NCBI GenBank assembly: GCA_016873165.1
Contig: VGXV01000010.1
Location: 29,375 to 93,374, forward strand
From: Planctomycetota bacterium
GTDB taxonomy: Bacteria > Planctomycetota > Brocadiia > Brocadiales > Brocadiaceae
Reading direction: 5' to 3'
DNA: 64,000 nucleotides
Shown in pieces: positions 9,474 to 18,187 of the stretch. The notes under the pieces are model-generated. The model saw only the letters and a list, made by a program, of their open reading frames with translations, was not told the DNA's origin and made no database searches. Both the position numbers and the translations under genes were made by a program. Positions within the stretch are counted from its first letter, which is position 1. Each line of letters opens with the position of its first letter.

Positions 9474-10331
9474 ATGAATAGATTTTTAAAAAGTACAATG
9501 ATTGTCCCTTTCGGACTTCTTATTTTTGTAGTGGTTTTGTCGGTAAATTGTGCGTCGCAAAAGAAGGTTGATTCAAAAGAGGCACATAAAGACAAAAAAA
9601 CAGTGGAAGAAACAGAACCTGCGAATACGAAGACGGTACAAACAGAAAATGCCATACGGGAAGATGTTGAACCATCCGAAGAAATGGCGCCAACGAATGA
9701 AAAAAGCGCCTTAGAGGGTATAAAAAAGGAACTGGACGAATCTCTGGCAGGATTTAATGAAGCATTGCTGAAAAAAGAAGCAAGCACAAAACAGGAAGGA
9801 TCCGGTTCTTTTACAGGAAATGCCCCTGCCGGTGTGACGCAGGATGAATTGGGTAATTTAACGAAAGAATTAGACAAATCTCTGATAGAATTTGACGATA
9901 TGCTGCTCAAAGAAAAGAATGAAATCCAGGAAAGAAAACAGAGCAAGATAAATGGCACGGGAGAAAATGGAGCGGCGGCATCACAAAAAACAGGAGACAA
10001 AGGAACAAGCGCCGGAAGTTCCTCCGGCAAAACAAATTCCGGAGGGAATGCCCGGAGGGAAACAGCAGGAGAAGGTCATGAAGGTGAAGTATCTCATGAA
10101 GAGGGGCATGGAACATCATCAGGCGCCGGCAGCCAGGGGGATATGGCAGGAACAGGCGGCAGTTCAGCTTCCGGCACACAAGGGAGACCGACATACGGAA
10201 GCGCACAGGATGATGATGTTGTTGCACGCCAGATTCGTGAAGCGGCGGAAAAGGAAACCGATCCTGTCCTGAAGGAAAAACTCTGGAAAGAATATGAAGA
10301 GTATAAAAAAGGAAAAAGCGGGAATGAGTGA
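9474..10331 (+). CDS. Envelope-anchored low-complexity protein, first gene of envelope cluster
   Basis: About 285 residues from the ATG at 9474, chosen because it gives a compact signal segment (MNRFLKSTMIVPFGLLIFVV) ending in a possible lipobox (LSVNC; Asn at -1 is atypical). Upstream ATGs at 9381-9399 would add about 30 residues. The mature part has no recognised domain. It contains two similar amphipathic repeats (KKELDESLAGFNEALLKKE and TKELDKSLIEFDDMLLKE), then a Gly/Ser-rich linker with many His and Glu, and a charged helical end (REAAEKETDPVLKEKLWKEY). Function unknown. The next gene starts 2 bases after its stop. Confidence 0.65.
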   Translation: MNRFLKSTMIVPFGLLIFVVVLSVNCASQKKVDSKEAHKDKKTVEETEPANTKTVQTENAIREDVEPSEEMAPTNEKSALEGIKKELDESLAGFNEALLKKEASTKQEGSGSFTGNAPAGVTQDELGNLTKELDKSLIEFDDMLLKEKNEIQERKQSKINGTGENGAAASQKTGDKGTSAGSSSGKTNSGGNARRETAGEGHEGEVSHEEGHGTSSGAGSQGDMAGTGGSSASGTQGRPTYGSAQDDDVVARQIREAAEKETDPVLKEKLWKEYEEYKKGKSGNE

Positions 10332-10333
10332 CT

Positions 10334-11548
10334 ATGACTATTTCTATTCGTAAGTATCATATAATTTTTTTTGCCCTTCTCTTTCTCACCTCATGTGCCG
10401 GTTTAAATTCCCGAAAGATAGCGCAAACGGAGATTCAGCAGGCACAGCAGCAGGTTCCCGAGGAAGAGTTGCTGGATATTGGCATAATGGTTTTTGAAAG
10501 TGAAGAAATTACGGAAAAGCAATCGAAAAAAGAAGGCACCAATCCGGAGGTAAGGAAGGCGGAGAATCATTTTGTTTCCTACCATTTGAAAAATACGCTG
10601 GAACGAAGCGGCCACTGGGGTATGGTTCGTGTTACCCCGCTGGAATCCGAATCTGCAGACGTTCTGATAAAAGGCGGGATCGTCGAGTCAAATGGAGAGA
10701 ATCTCGTCGTTGCTATTACCGTGAGCGATTCTGCCGGCAATGTCTGGCTGAAGGAAAAATATAAGGCCACTGTCACGGAAGGCGCTTATAAAGATAATGT
10801 TTCCGGAGAAAAAGACATTTTTCAGGGGCTCTATAATGCCATTGCCAATGATATGACAAATTACAGGAAAAAGATGAATCCTGAAAAAATTAAAGAAATA
10901 CGCGCCGTAACACAACTAAAATTTGCCAGATACTTTGCGCCGCATGCGTTTGAGGGGTATTTGGAAGAAAGTAAGAAAAATACATTCACCTTGAAACGTC
11001 TTCCTGCTGATAATGATACCATGATGGCGCGTATCCTGGAGAGCAGGGAACGGGTGTACATGTTTGAGGATACCATTAATGAATATTATGAAGGATTTTA
11101 CAATGAAATGTGGGCTCCTTATGAAGAATGGCGGAAGCTGAACCTGACGGAACGCATCGCGTTAAATGCGCAAAAACGGTCTGCCTTTTTAAGGCAGGCA
11201 GGCGGCGCCATGCTGGTTGCGCTGGGTGTTATGATGGAAGTACAGGATGTGCATGATTCAGCCATATTAACCGGCGGGTTGGTAATCATTGGGGGACAGG
11301 TGTTTTTAAGCGGATTGAATATTTCAAAGCAGGCACAAATGCATTACGAAACACTTGAAGAACTTGGCGAATCTTTTGGAAGCGAAATGAAACCTGTTGT
11401 GCTGGAGTTTGAAGGCAAAAAATACGAATTAACAGGTACTGCCGAAGAACAGTATAAACGGTGGAAAGAGATACTCCATCAGATGTATTACGTTGAAACC
11501 GGCTTTTTACCCCCCGAATCCCCTGAACAGAATGATTCTCAGGAATAA
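10334..11548 (+). CDS. Uncharacterised lipoprotein with C-terminal hydrophobic segment
   Basis: About 404 residues. The ATG at 10334 is preferred over a GTG at 10328. A classical lipobox is present (FFALLFLTSCAG, Cys about residue 19). An alpha/beta domain at about residues 45-180 (ELLDIGIMVFES, DVLIKGGIVESNGENLVVAITVSD) resembles periplasmic lipoproteins that sense or assemble at the outer membrane, but I cannot name a family. Around residues 290-330 a Gly-rich hydrophobic stretch (GGAMLVALGVMMEV, TGGLVIIGGQVFLSG) could insert in membrane. It lies 2 bases after the first cluster gene and 10 bases before the next. Confidence 0.7.
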   Translation: MTISIRKYHIIFFALLFLTSCAGLNSRKIAQTEIQQAQQQVPEEELLDIGIMVFESEEITEKQSKKEGTNPEVRKAENHFVSYHLKNTLERSGHWGMVRVTPLESESADVLIKGGIVESNGENLVVAITVSDSAGNVWLKEKYKATVTEGAYKDNVSGEKDIFQGLYNAIANDMTNYRKKMNPEKIKEIRAVTQLKFARYFAPHAFEGYLEESKKNTFTLKRLPADNDTMMARILESRERVYMFEDTINEYYEGFYNEMWAPYEEWRKLNLTERIALNAQKRSAFLRQAGGAMLVALGVMMEVQDVHDSAILTGGLVIIGGQVFLSGLNISKQAQMHYETLEELGESFGSEMKPVVLEFEGKKYELTGTAEEQYKRWKEILHQMYYVETGFLPPESPEQNDSQE

Positions 11549-11558
11549 CCGGAAGTGT

Positions 11559-13145
11559 ATGGTGAACGACAACAGAGATCAGACAAAACAACCCGAAGAA
11601 ACCTACGTGGTATCATCTGGCGAACCGTCTTCAGGCAACCGGGATAAATTCATAACCCCCCTCAAAATTACGGCAGATGAAAAAAAAGTCATTCACTCCG
11701 CAGTCAAAAAAAACGTTGTTTTGAAGCGTGCAATGCTGGCCTCCGGCATAATAGGCGTCATTGTTGCCGTTTTCTGGTTATTCATGTATTTATCGCAAAA
11801 GCCCGCTCCTTCTGTGACGGCTTCACAGGAGAAAAGAATGCCGGACGGAGCGTCACAGGAACAAACATCAGCCGTTCCGGTTTCAAAACCGGATACGGGC
11901 AAAAAGAATGTCCGTAGCACAGAGCAGAAGAATACGGCAGTGCAAAAGCTTTCCGGCTATTTGTTGTTAAAAAAAGAATTGGATAAAAAAGGGGCGTCAG
12001 AGTGGGGAGGTGAATTGTATGAGGAGGCAATCAGGTTCAGTAAAATAGCAGATGATTCTTTTATCAGAAAGGAATTCGATGGTGCGTCGGAAAACTATGC
12101 CGCCGCAACCGCACTATTGACAGAAATGAACGATGGCATCAATGATGCCTTAAGCCGCGTTCTCGATGAAGGACAGCAGGCGCTTGTTGAAGGGAATGGC
12201 GCTCTGGCGCAGAAGAGGTTTCAGGTTGCGTTGATGATTGACCCTGAAAACGGCTTTGCCCGGCAGAATCTTGAAAGGGCTAAAAATATTGAAAAAGTTA
12301 TGGCTTTTATCGCTTCGGGGGAAAAACATGAAAAAAATAATGAGCTTTCTGCCGCGTATGATAAATATCAGGAGGCGGCAAATCTTGATCCCGAATGTGT
12401 AGAAGCACAAGCGGCATTGAAGAGAGTAGAAAAACTGATCGCAGACGAAATGTTTCAGCAGCTCATGTCAGAAGGGTTTCTCGCGTTGAACGGCAATAAT
12501 TATGAGGATGCCCGAACATTTTTTCTGAAAGCCGGGTCCCTGAAACCGGGTTCTCATGAGGCGAAAGATGCGCTGACACAGGCAGAGATAGCTATCCGAT
12601 TGGCGCATATTGAAGAACTGAAGAAAAAGGCATTAGCCGCTGAAGAGTCCGAAGATTGGGAGGGGGCTCTTTCTTCGTACCAGGAGATATTAAACGTAGA
12701 TGGCGCCATTCAGTTTGCCATTCAGGGGAAAGAACGCACTGCGCAGCGTAGTGAACTGGAAAAGCTCATGCGTCAATATCTGGAGACGCCGGGTCTTTTA
12801 GAATCAGACCAGAACATTGAAAAGGCAACAAAACTGATGTACGAAGCGAAACAGATAGAACCAAAAAGCCTCCGTTTTAAGCAGTTGTTAAAAGAATTTG
12901 ATGAATTGATAACATTGGTTCAGACACCGGCGCCGGTAATTATAGAATCAGATGGCATGACGGAAGTAATCGTATATAAAGTGGGAAAATTAGGACTCTT
13001 TAATACACGGGAGATGAAACTGAGGCCGGGGAAATATACCATTGTGGGCGCCAGAGACGGGTATAAGGATGTGAGGCTGAACATTTTGGTCAAACCGGAA
13101 CAGGAACCCATACGTATTACGGTAAAATGCACTGAAAAAATATGA
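11559..13145 (+). CDS. TPR membrane protein with PEGA-like C-terminus
   Basis: About 528 residues from the ATG at 11559; a longer frame from 11493 would overlap the previous gene. The N-terminal 65 residues are cytoplasmic, followed by one transmembrane helix (ASGIIGVIVAVFWLFMYL), a Ser/Pro/Lys linker, and about seven TPR-like helical pairs (about residues 130-440; for example EEAIRFSKIADDSF, AYDKYQEAANLDPEC). The last 80 residues form a PEGA-like beta domain (EMKLRPGKYTIVGARDGYKD). The periplasmic TPR part probably scaffolds partners, and PEGA domains are thought to act in surface contacts. Partner identity is inferred from the cluster only. Confidence 0.7.
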   Translation: MVNDNRDQTKQPEETYVVSSGEPSSGNRDKFITPLKITADEKKVIHSAVKKNVVLKRAMLASGIIGVIVAVFWLFMYLSQKPAPSVTASQEKRMPDGASQEQTSAVPVSKPDTGKKNVRSTEQKNTAVQKLSGYLLLKKELDKKGASEWGGELYEEAIRFSKIADDSFIRKEFDGASENYAAATALLTEMNDGINDALSRVLDEGQQALVEGNGALAQKRFQVALMIDPENGFARQNLERAKNIEKVMAFIASGEKHEKNNELSAAYDKYQEAANLDPECVEAQAALKRVEKLIADEMFQQLMSEGFLALNGNNYEDARTFFLKAGSLKPGSHEAKDALTQAEIAIRLAHIEELKKKALAAEESEDWEGALSSYQEILNVDGAIQFAIQGKERTAQRSELEKLMRQYLETPGLLESDQNIEKATKLMYEAKQIEPKSLRFKQLLKEFDELITLVQTPAPVIIESDGMTEVIVYKVGKLGLFNTREMKLRPGKYTIVGARDGYKDVRLNILVKPEQEPIRITVKCTEKI

Positions 13146-13178
13146 AAAAATCATGGAGAAACAAAGGCAGGCACAGGT

Positions 13179-15281
13179 ATGGAATACATTCCGAAGGATA
13201 AAATAATTGAACCGGTGCCGTTCCGGCATGGCCCCGGCCTTAAAAAGCCGGGATTATCTTCCCTGTTTAAACACCCTGTGTGGATTTTTCCGGGGATAGT
13301 GCTAATTTGCCTTTCATTCTTTGCCTGGATTATCTTTACTGCAAAACAGATTGAGATACAGGTCGATCCCCGGCCTGACCGGGTTTCCATCAAGGGGAGT
13401 CTTATAACACCCCGGTTTGGCAAGTATTACCTTCTTCGTCCGGGAAACTATATTCTGAAGATATCAAAAAAAGGGTATCGCCAGGTTGAGGAACCTTTGA
13501 CAGTTTCGGAGGAAAAAAACCAAAAAAGTAATTTTGTATTGGAAAAACTTTCCGGCTTTTTAACCCTCACAGCGCATCAGGAGGGTCAGCCATCGATAAT
13601 TATTGAAGGCGCTGCTGTTTACCTCGACGGTGAAGAAATTGGCACGACTCCTCTTTCCGGCATTGAGGTGAAACCGGGACTCCGGAAACTGGTCATTGAT
13701 GCGGAAGACTATAAAGAATTTGAAACGCAACTGGAGATCGAAGGAATGGGTAGCCGGCAATCGGTTGCTTTTGCATTGATACCCGGATGGGCTGAGGTAA
13801 AGATACAAACGCTTCCCCAGGCGGCGGAAGTTTTTATTGATGGCGCCAATAGGGGAGAAAGCCCTTTAATCCTTAAGCTTGCAGAGGGCGCTTACCAGCT
13901 TGAAATTCGCGCGGAGCATTTCAAGACATGGAGGTCTCAATTAGATGTTCAGGCAGGGCAACCACTGGTTTTTGATTCTGTTCAATTACAACCGGCGGAT
14001 GGAATCCTTTCTCTGAGAACCGAACCTTCAGGGGCAAATGTTATGGTTGACGGAACTTTTGCAGGGCAGACACCGGTAAATATTAACCTTTCACCGGAAG
14101 CCGAACATCTTATACAAATATCAAAAGCAGGCTATGAAAATATTGAACAAAACGTAACAGTCGTTTCGGAAGAAACAAAGGAACTCGATCTGGAATTGAC
14201 GGCAAATACAGGAGTGGTTAATTTCAGGGTTGCCCCTTCTGATGCGGAACTGTTTATTAACGGAACATCATATGGGATCGTTCCGGAAAGTGTAAACCTT
14301 GTTGCAGTTGTACAAAGTGTTGAAATAAAGAAAAAAGGGTATGAATCATATCAGACGGAGATTACTCCTCTTCCCGGCTTTCCTCAGGAAATAATTGTTA
14401 CTCTGGAAAAAACGGTTCATCCAGCAGGGGTTCCTTCAGGCACAGTCAGGGCCATGAATGGTTCTTTGCTTGTTTTAGTTCATCCCGCTTCATTTGTCAT
14501 GGGATCATCACGCCGGGAACAGGGGAGAAGATCAAATGAGACGTTGCGGAATATTGTTTTGAAACGGCCTTTCTATATGGGGGTGCGTGAAGTTACCAAT
14601 GAAGAATTCAGGCAGTATCTGAAAGAGCATAATTCCGGTTCATTCAGGGAGCACAGCTTGAATCATAAAGAGCAGCCGGCGGTGCAGGTAAGCTGGGAAC
14701 AGGCGGCGTTGTATTGCAACTGGTTAAGTGAAAAGGAAAAACTGCCGGAAGTATATATGAAACAGGGAGAAAAACTGGTGGCCAGGTATCCGCTTCCCGA
14801 TGGATATCGGCTGCCTACGGAGGCGGAGTGGGAATATTGCGCCCGTTTTGGCGGCAATAAGGAAGTGTTGATGTATCCCTGGGGAGATACCTTTCCGCCT
14901 CCTGCGAAAACCGTCAATATTGCCGACCGTTCCGCTAAGGATGTGGTATTTCCCATCCTGGATGATTACAATGATGACTATCCGGTGGCAGCTCCGTCTG
15001 CCTCATTTAAGGCAAATACACTGGGCATCTATGATCTCGGCGGCAATGTTGCCGAATGGTGCCACGACTATTATACTATATATCCCTACTCTCCGGAAGA
15101 GCGGTATCAGGACCCTGCAGGGCCGGAGGAGGGCAAGCATCATATTGTGAAAGGCTCAGGCTGGAGCCATGCCAGCATTAGTGTATTGAGATCGGCATAC
15201 AGAGATTACAGCGATGACAAGCGTATCGATGTGGGATTTCGCATCTGCCGGTATGCGGGGCGTAATAACAAAAAGGAATAG
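13179..15281 (+). CDS. PEGA-repeat protein with C-terminal FGE/SUMF1-like domain
   Basis: 700 residues. A short cytoplasmic N-terminus, one transmembrane helix (WIFPGIVLICLSFFAWIIF, about residues 35-53), then about five PEGA repeats (about residues 60-415; for example LLRPGNYILKISKKGYRQ, VMVDGTFAGQTPVNI). Residues about 425-695 form an FGE-sulfatase fold (FVMGSSRREQG, RPFYMGVREVTNEEF, YRLPTEAEWEYCARFGG, GNVAEWCHDYY, VGFRICRY). True formylglycine-generating enzymes need a Cys pair in the segment before the final GFR; here that segment (GSGWSHASISVLRSAYRDYS) has none, so the domain is probably a binding module. This topology would place it in the periplasm. Confidence 0.8.
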   Translation: MEYIPKDKIIEPVPFRHGPGLKKPGLSSLFKHPVWIFPGIVLICLSFFAWIIFTAKQIEIQVDPRPDRVSIKGSLITPRFGKYYLLRPGNYILKISKKGYRQVEEPLTVSEEKNQKSNFVLEKLSGFLTLTAHQEGQPSIIIEGAAVYLDGEEIGTTPLSGIEVKPGLRKLVIDAEDYKEFETQLEIEGMGSRQSVAFALIPGWAEVKIQTLPQAAEVFIDGANRGESPLILKLAEGAYQLEIRAEHFKTWRSQLDVQAGQPLVFDSVQLQPADGILSLRTEPSGANVMVDGTFAGQTPVNINLSPEAEHLIQISKAGYENIEQNVTVVSEETKELDLELTANTGVVNFRVAPSDAELFINGTSYGIVPESVNLVAVVQSVEIKKKGYESYQTEITPLPGFPQEIIVTLEKTVHPAGVPSGTVRAMNGSLLVLVHPASFVMGSSRREQGRRSNETLRNIVLKRPFYMGVREVTNEEFRQYLKEHNSGSFREHSLNHKEQPAVQVSWEQAALYCNWLSEKEKLPEVYMKQGEKLVARYPLPDGYRLPTEAEWEYCARFGGNKEVLMYPWGDTFPPPAKTVNIADRSAKDVVFPILDDYNDDYPVAAPSASFKANTLGIYDLGGNVAEWCHDYYTIYPYSPEERYQDPAGPEEGKHHIVKGSGWSHASISVLRSAYRDYSDDKRIDVGFRICRYAGRNNKKE

Positions 15282-15283
15282 TC

Positions 15284-15625
15284 ATGCGAATAATAACAAT
15301 AATTGGAATGATTCTTTTCCTTGCAAATATTTCTTATGCAGTGGCTGTCCGGGAAGATGACCGGCCAGGGGCGCAAGGGATGAAAAGCGAGAAAGTTCAG
15401 ACCATGTGGTGTCCTCTGGCGGATATCATCGTGCTTGCACAGAATGACCATGCGGATGCCGCCGAACCGGGACAGCCTGTGCATGCAGAGGAAGAGGGGC
15501 AGGAAAAGATACAGCAGGAAAATGATTCTCCGGAGCAGGATAAAAAAAAGCCGGAGGTAAAGGATTTTGAGCCATCGGAAAAAATTGATGCGGAAAAAGC
15601 GGTGGATTTCCCCGCGGATATATGA
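15284..15625 (+). CDS. Small exported acidic protein
   Basis: 113 residues. The signal peptide is clear (MRIITIIGMILFLANISYA, cleavage after SYA). The mature part is hydrophilic, rich in Glu, Asp, Lys and Gln, with no recognisable fold and one Cys (TMWCPLAD). The start is 2 bases after the PEGA-FGE stop, with AAAAGGA ahead of it, so it belongs to the same operon. I do not recognise a family; it may be a small periplasmic adaptor of the cluster. Confidence 0.6.
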   Translation: MRIITIIGMILFLANISYAVAVREDDRPGAQGMKSEKVQTMWCPLADIIVLAQNDHADAAEPGQPVHAEEEGQEKIQQENDSPEQDKKKPEVKDFEPSEKIDAEKAVDFPADI

Positions 15626-15761
15626 AAAACTTTGTAACAGTTCACCCATTTTGGATTTTTCCAGTACTTGAAAAAGACACACCCCTGGCCCCTCTCAAGA
15701 GGGGAATACAAAAGTCCCCTCTTGGGAGGGGATTTAAGGGGTGGGTGAACTTTAAAGAATA
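15626..15761. repeat. Inverted repeat inside the envelope cluster
   Basis: Between GTTCACCC at about 15639 and GGGTGAAC at about 15743 lies a nested palindrome (CCCCTCTCAAGAGGGG and CCCCTCTTGGGAGGGG). It looks like a small repeat element and is not coding. It sits just upstream of the MITE-like copy A, so the 331-base gap in the operon consists almost wholly of repeats. Confidence 0.65.
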
Positions 15762-15918
15762 AAATAAATGTAACACTTTAGTTTTTTGAAAAAACATAAT
15801 TTCTCAGCTATTTTGCAACCCTGACAGGGTTTTAGAACCCTGTCAGGGTTAAACCGGGAAGCAGGATTTGCCTTATGTTATTACAATTTTTCAAAAAACT
15901 AAAGTGTTACAAATAAAT
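15762..15918. mobile_element. MITE-like element, GTAACACTTTAG family, copy A
   Basis: The element is 15770-15910 (141 bp). Its ends are exact inverted repeats of at least 24 bp beginning GTAACACTTTAGTTTTTTGA and ending in the reverse complement. It is flanked by a perfect 8-bp target duplication AAATAAAT (15762-15769 and 15911-15918). There is no reading frame. The interior holds a strong hairpin of AACCCTGACAGGGTT (15817-15831) and AACCCTGTCAGGGTT (15836-15850). It separates the small exported protein from the MotA/TolQ gene. Confidence 0.9.
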
Positions 15919-15956
15919 ACGTTTCAGGAAATATTCCTAACTATAAAGAGGTTGCC

Positions 15957-16760
15957 ATGAAAAAAAGATTCCCACTGTCGTCGGAATTTGTCTATCAGTT
16001 GTTTTCATTATTTATCAGCGTAATTTTGTTGCATGCAATCTATGCGGCAGTAATTCGTCCTAAAGCGGATGCATTTTTAGCCGGGGAAGCAGCATTGATG
16101 AAGGATGACCCGGCACATGTAACACGGAGTTCTATCCTTGTAATAATCAGCGATTACGAACAGGAGGCATGTTTTATACTGATGGTATGGGCATTGTCCA
16201 TAATGGGCTATAAGGCCGTCTCAACCCATAAACACCGAAGATTATTGGAATCAGACCTGGTGCCGCTGGCGGAAGGGGTGCGCATTCTTCCTGAAGATAC
16301 GAAAGACCTTTCCCGGCAGATTCAGGGCTTGCCGCCTGATCAAAGGAGAGCGCTTCTTTCCCGTGTGTTGCTGGCTGCCCTGCAGCGCTTCAGCTCGACA
16401 CACAATATCCAGGATGTTTCCGACGTTGCGCACTCGTATTGTTCCGCAGAGGGAGAGAGGCTGGACGCGGAATTGTCCATGGTCAGATATATTGCATGGG
16501 CTATTCCTTCCATAGGATTTATTGGAACGGTGCGGGGCATAGGTTTAGCCCTCGGACAGGCTCATAAGGCTGTGCAGGGAGATATATTTGATGTTACCAA
16601 GAGCCTGGGGATAGCCTTTAATTCTACCCTGATTGCTCTTTTAATCAGCATCGTTCTTATGTTTGTCCTGCATCAGTTGCAACTGATGCAGGAGCGCTAT
16701 GTGCTTGATTGCGAAGCATACTGCGAAGAGAAACTCACATGTCGTCTGCACAAACGCTAA
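15957..16760 (+). CDS. MotA/TolQ/ExbB proton channel family protein
   Basis: 267 residues with three or four membrane helices: residues about 10-33, about 65-85, and the conserved pair RYIAWAIPSIGFIGTVRGIG and KSLGIAFNSTLIALLISIVL that defines the family and lines the proton path (GTVxG and the Thr/Ser of the last helix). In TolQ/ExbB/MotA complexes a pentamer of this subunit surrounds two copies of a single-helix partner with a membrane Asp. No tolR or exbD is adjacent; the best partner candidates are the two downstream VWA proteins. Start ATG 15957 has AGAGG ahead of it. Confidence 0.85.
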   Translation: MKKRFPLSSEFVYQLFSLFISVILLHAIYAAVIRPKADAFLAGEAALMKDDPAHVTRSSILVIISDYEQEACFILMVWALSIMGYKAVSTHKHRRLLESDLVPLAEGVRILPEDTKDLSRQIQGLPPDQRRALLSRVLLAALQRFSSTHNIQDVSDVAHSYCSAEGERLDAELSMVRYIAWAIPSIGFIGTVRGIGLALGQAHKAVQGDIFDVTKSLGIAFNSTLIALLISIVLMFVLHQLQLMQERYVLDCEAYCEEKLTCRLHKR

Positions 16761-16771
16761 GGGAATAAAGT

Positions 16772-18187
16772 ATGTCATTGCTCGGTCTGGAATTAAGTGA
16801 TGCCGGAATTATAGCGGCTGGTGGAGAACCTGCGCGACTTTTGGAAGTTGAGGGAAGAGAAAAAGAAAGTCCTGGTTTCGCAATCTCCCTGGATGGACAG
16901 TTGATTGTTGGCAAAGACGCCCAAAATATGGCGCGGATCAATCCGCGCTCATATACTGATCATTTTTGGGAGGAGTTAAGCACAGAGCCGTTAAAACAAA
17001 GGGGACTGGAAGGAAAAAATAATGCGGAGCTTGCTTACCACCATCTGTCAAAAATCTGGAATACCGTTAAAGGGCTGGGAAATGAGCTTGTCATTGCGGT
17101 TCCGGGATATTTTACCCAGCAACAGATGGGGCTTGTTCTGGGTGTTGCCAGGGAATTATCCATCCCTGTAAAAGGTTTTGCTGCAGCGGCAGTCGCCGCG
17201 TCATCAATGCCCTATCCCGGACAGCTTTTGTTTCATCTGGATATTCATCTGCATCGCATAGAGATAACATTTCTTGAGCAGAACGAATTTCTGCTTCATA
17301 AAGATATGGAAACTCTCACGGGAAAAGGCCTCAGCTATCTCTATGCGGAATGGGTAAAAGCCGTTGCGGATGAATTTGTCAGGACAACACGTTTTGATCC
17401 TTTTGACAAGGCTGTTTATGAGCAGGAATTATATAGCCGTCTGCCACAGGTGTTGAATGACCTGCAGAGGAATTCATCCGTATTGTTTACGATGAAAACA
17501 GGATCACACAGCTATAACGTAACCTTAACCTATGATCTTTTTGCAAAGATCGGCCAATTGGTTTTTCGTGAGGTGTTCCGCGTCATTGAGATGATGGCAG
17601 GGAAATACAAGACTACAGAAAAGCCTTTCGTTGTGGAGGCAACGCATCGTGTTAGTCTGCTGCCGGGATATAAGGAAGTGGCGGATACGATGTCAAATAT
17701 ACAGCTTGTTGAGCTTGTGCCGGGAGCGGGGGCTTTGGGTCTTCTTCAGTTAAAAGAGAGATTTTCCTGCCAGAAACCAGGCCATGGGGTAACATTTATT
17801 ACCAGTCGGTCGTGGAAAATGCCTCAGCAGCCTTCCAACATAATTACCGGAGCTTCTGACTCAGATATTTTACCTCCCACCCATATCCTTTACGGCGCCC
17901 TTGCGTATCCTGTCACTGCTCAGCCGCTCATAATCAGGCAGGGAAATAGCGGTGGTATTCATATCGGTACGAACGACAGGGGAACCGAAAGTTCTTTGCG
18001 GTATTGCGCTATTCAGCGCAGCGATGAAGGTGTTTTGCTTATTGATTATGGATGCGCCGGCAGTGTATTTGTTGACGGCAAAAAGATTCAGGGCGGGACT
18101 ATTGTAAAACGCGGACAGACAATCCGTATAGGAAATTCCGGGGAAGAAATTCAACTTATTGCCTGCGTGGAACCCGATGAAGCGTAG
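16772..18187 (+). CDS. Hsp70/actin-fold protein with C-terminal FHA-like domain
   Basis: 471 residues, apparently cytoplasmic. The N-terminal about 330 residues resemble divergent Hsp70-family proteins: opening strand (LLGLELSDAGIIAAGG), ELVIAVPGYFTQQQ where Hsp70 has its substrate-binding VPAYF, GFAAAAVAASS, and LVELVPGAGALGLL near the end. The C-terminal about 100 residues have the FHA layout (GTESSLRYCAIQRSDEG, then DYGCAGSVFVDGKKIQGG and RGQTIRIGN), though the phospho-Thr-binding Arg and Ser are not certain. Known FHA modules bind phospho-Thr proteins, so this may couple the channel complex to the cytoplasm. Its 3-prime end overlaps the next gene by 11 nt. Confidence 0.7.
   Translation: MSLLGLELSDAGIIAAGGEPARLLEVEGREKESPGFAISLDGQLIVGKDAQNMARINPRSYTDHFWEELSTEPLKQRGLEGKNNAELAYHHLSKIWNTVKGLGNELVIAVPGYFTQQQMGLVLGVARELSIPVKGFAAAAVAASSMPYPGQLLFHLDIHLHRIEITFLEQNEFLLHKDMETLTGKGLSYLYAEWVKAVADEFVRTTRFDPFDKAVYEQELYSRLPQVLNDLQRNSSVLFTMKTGSHSYNVTLTYDLFAKIGQLVFREVFRVIEMMAGKYKTTEKPFVVEATHRVSLLPGYKEVADTMSNIQLVELVPGAGALGLLQLKERFSCQKPGHGVTFITSRSWKMPQQPSNIITGASDSDILPPTHILYGALAYPVTAQPLIIRQGNSGGIHIGTNDRGTESSLRYCAIQRSDEGVLLIDYGCAGSVFVDGKKIQGGTIVKRGQTIRIGNSGEEIQLIACVEPDEA

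Noticed and set aside
15812..15850. Rho-independent terminator within element A
   Set aside because: The AACCCTGACAGGGTT hairpins are not followed by a T-run and are element cargo.
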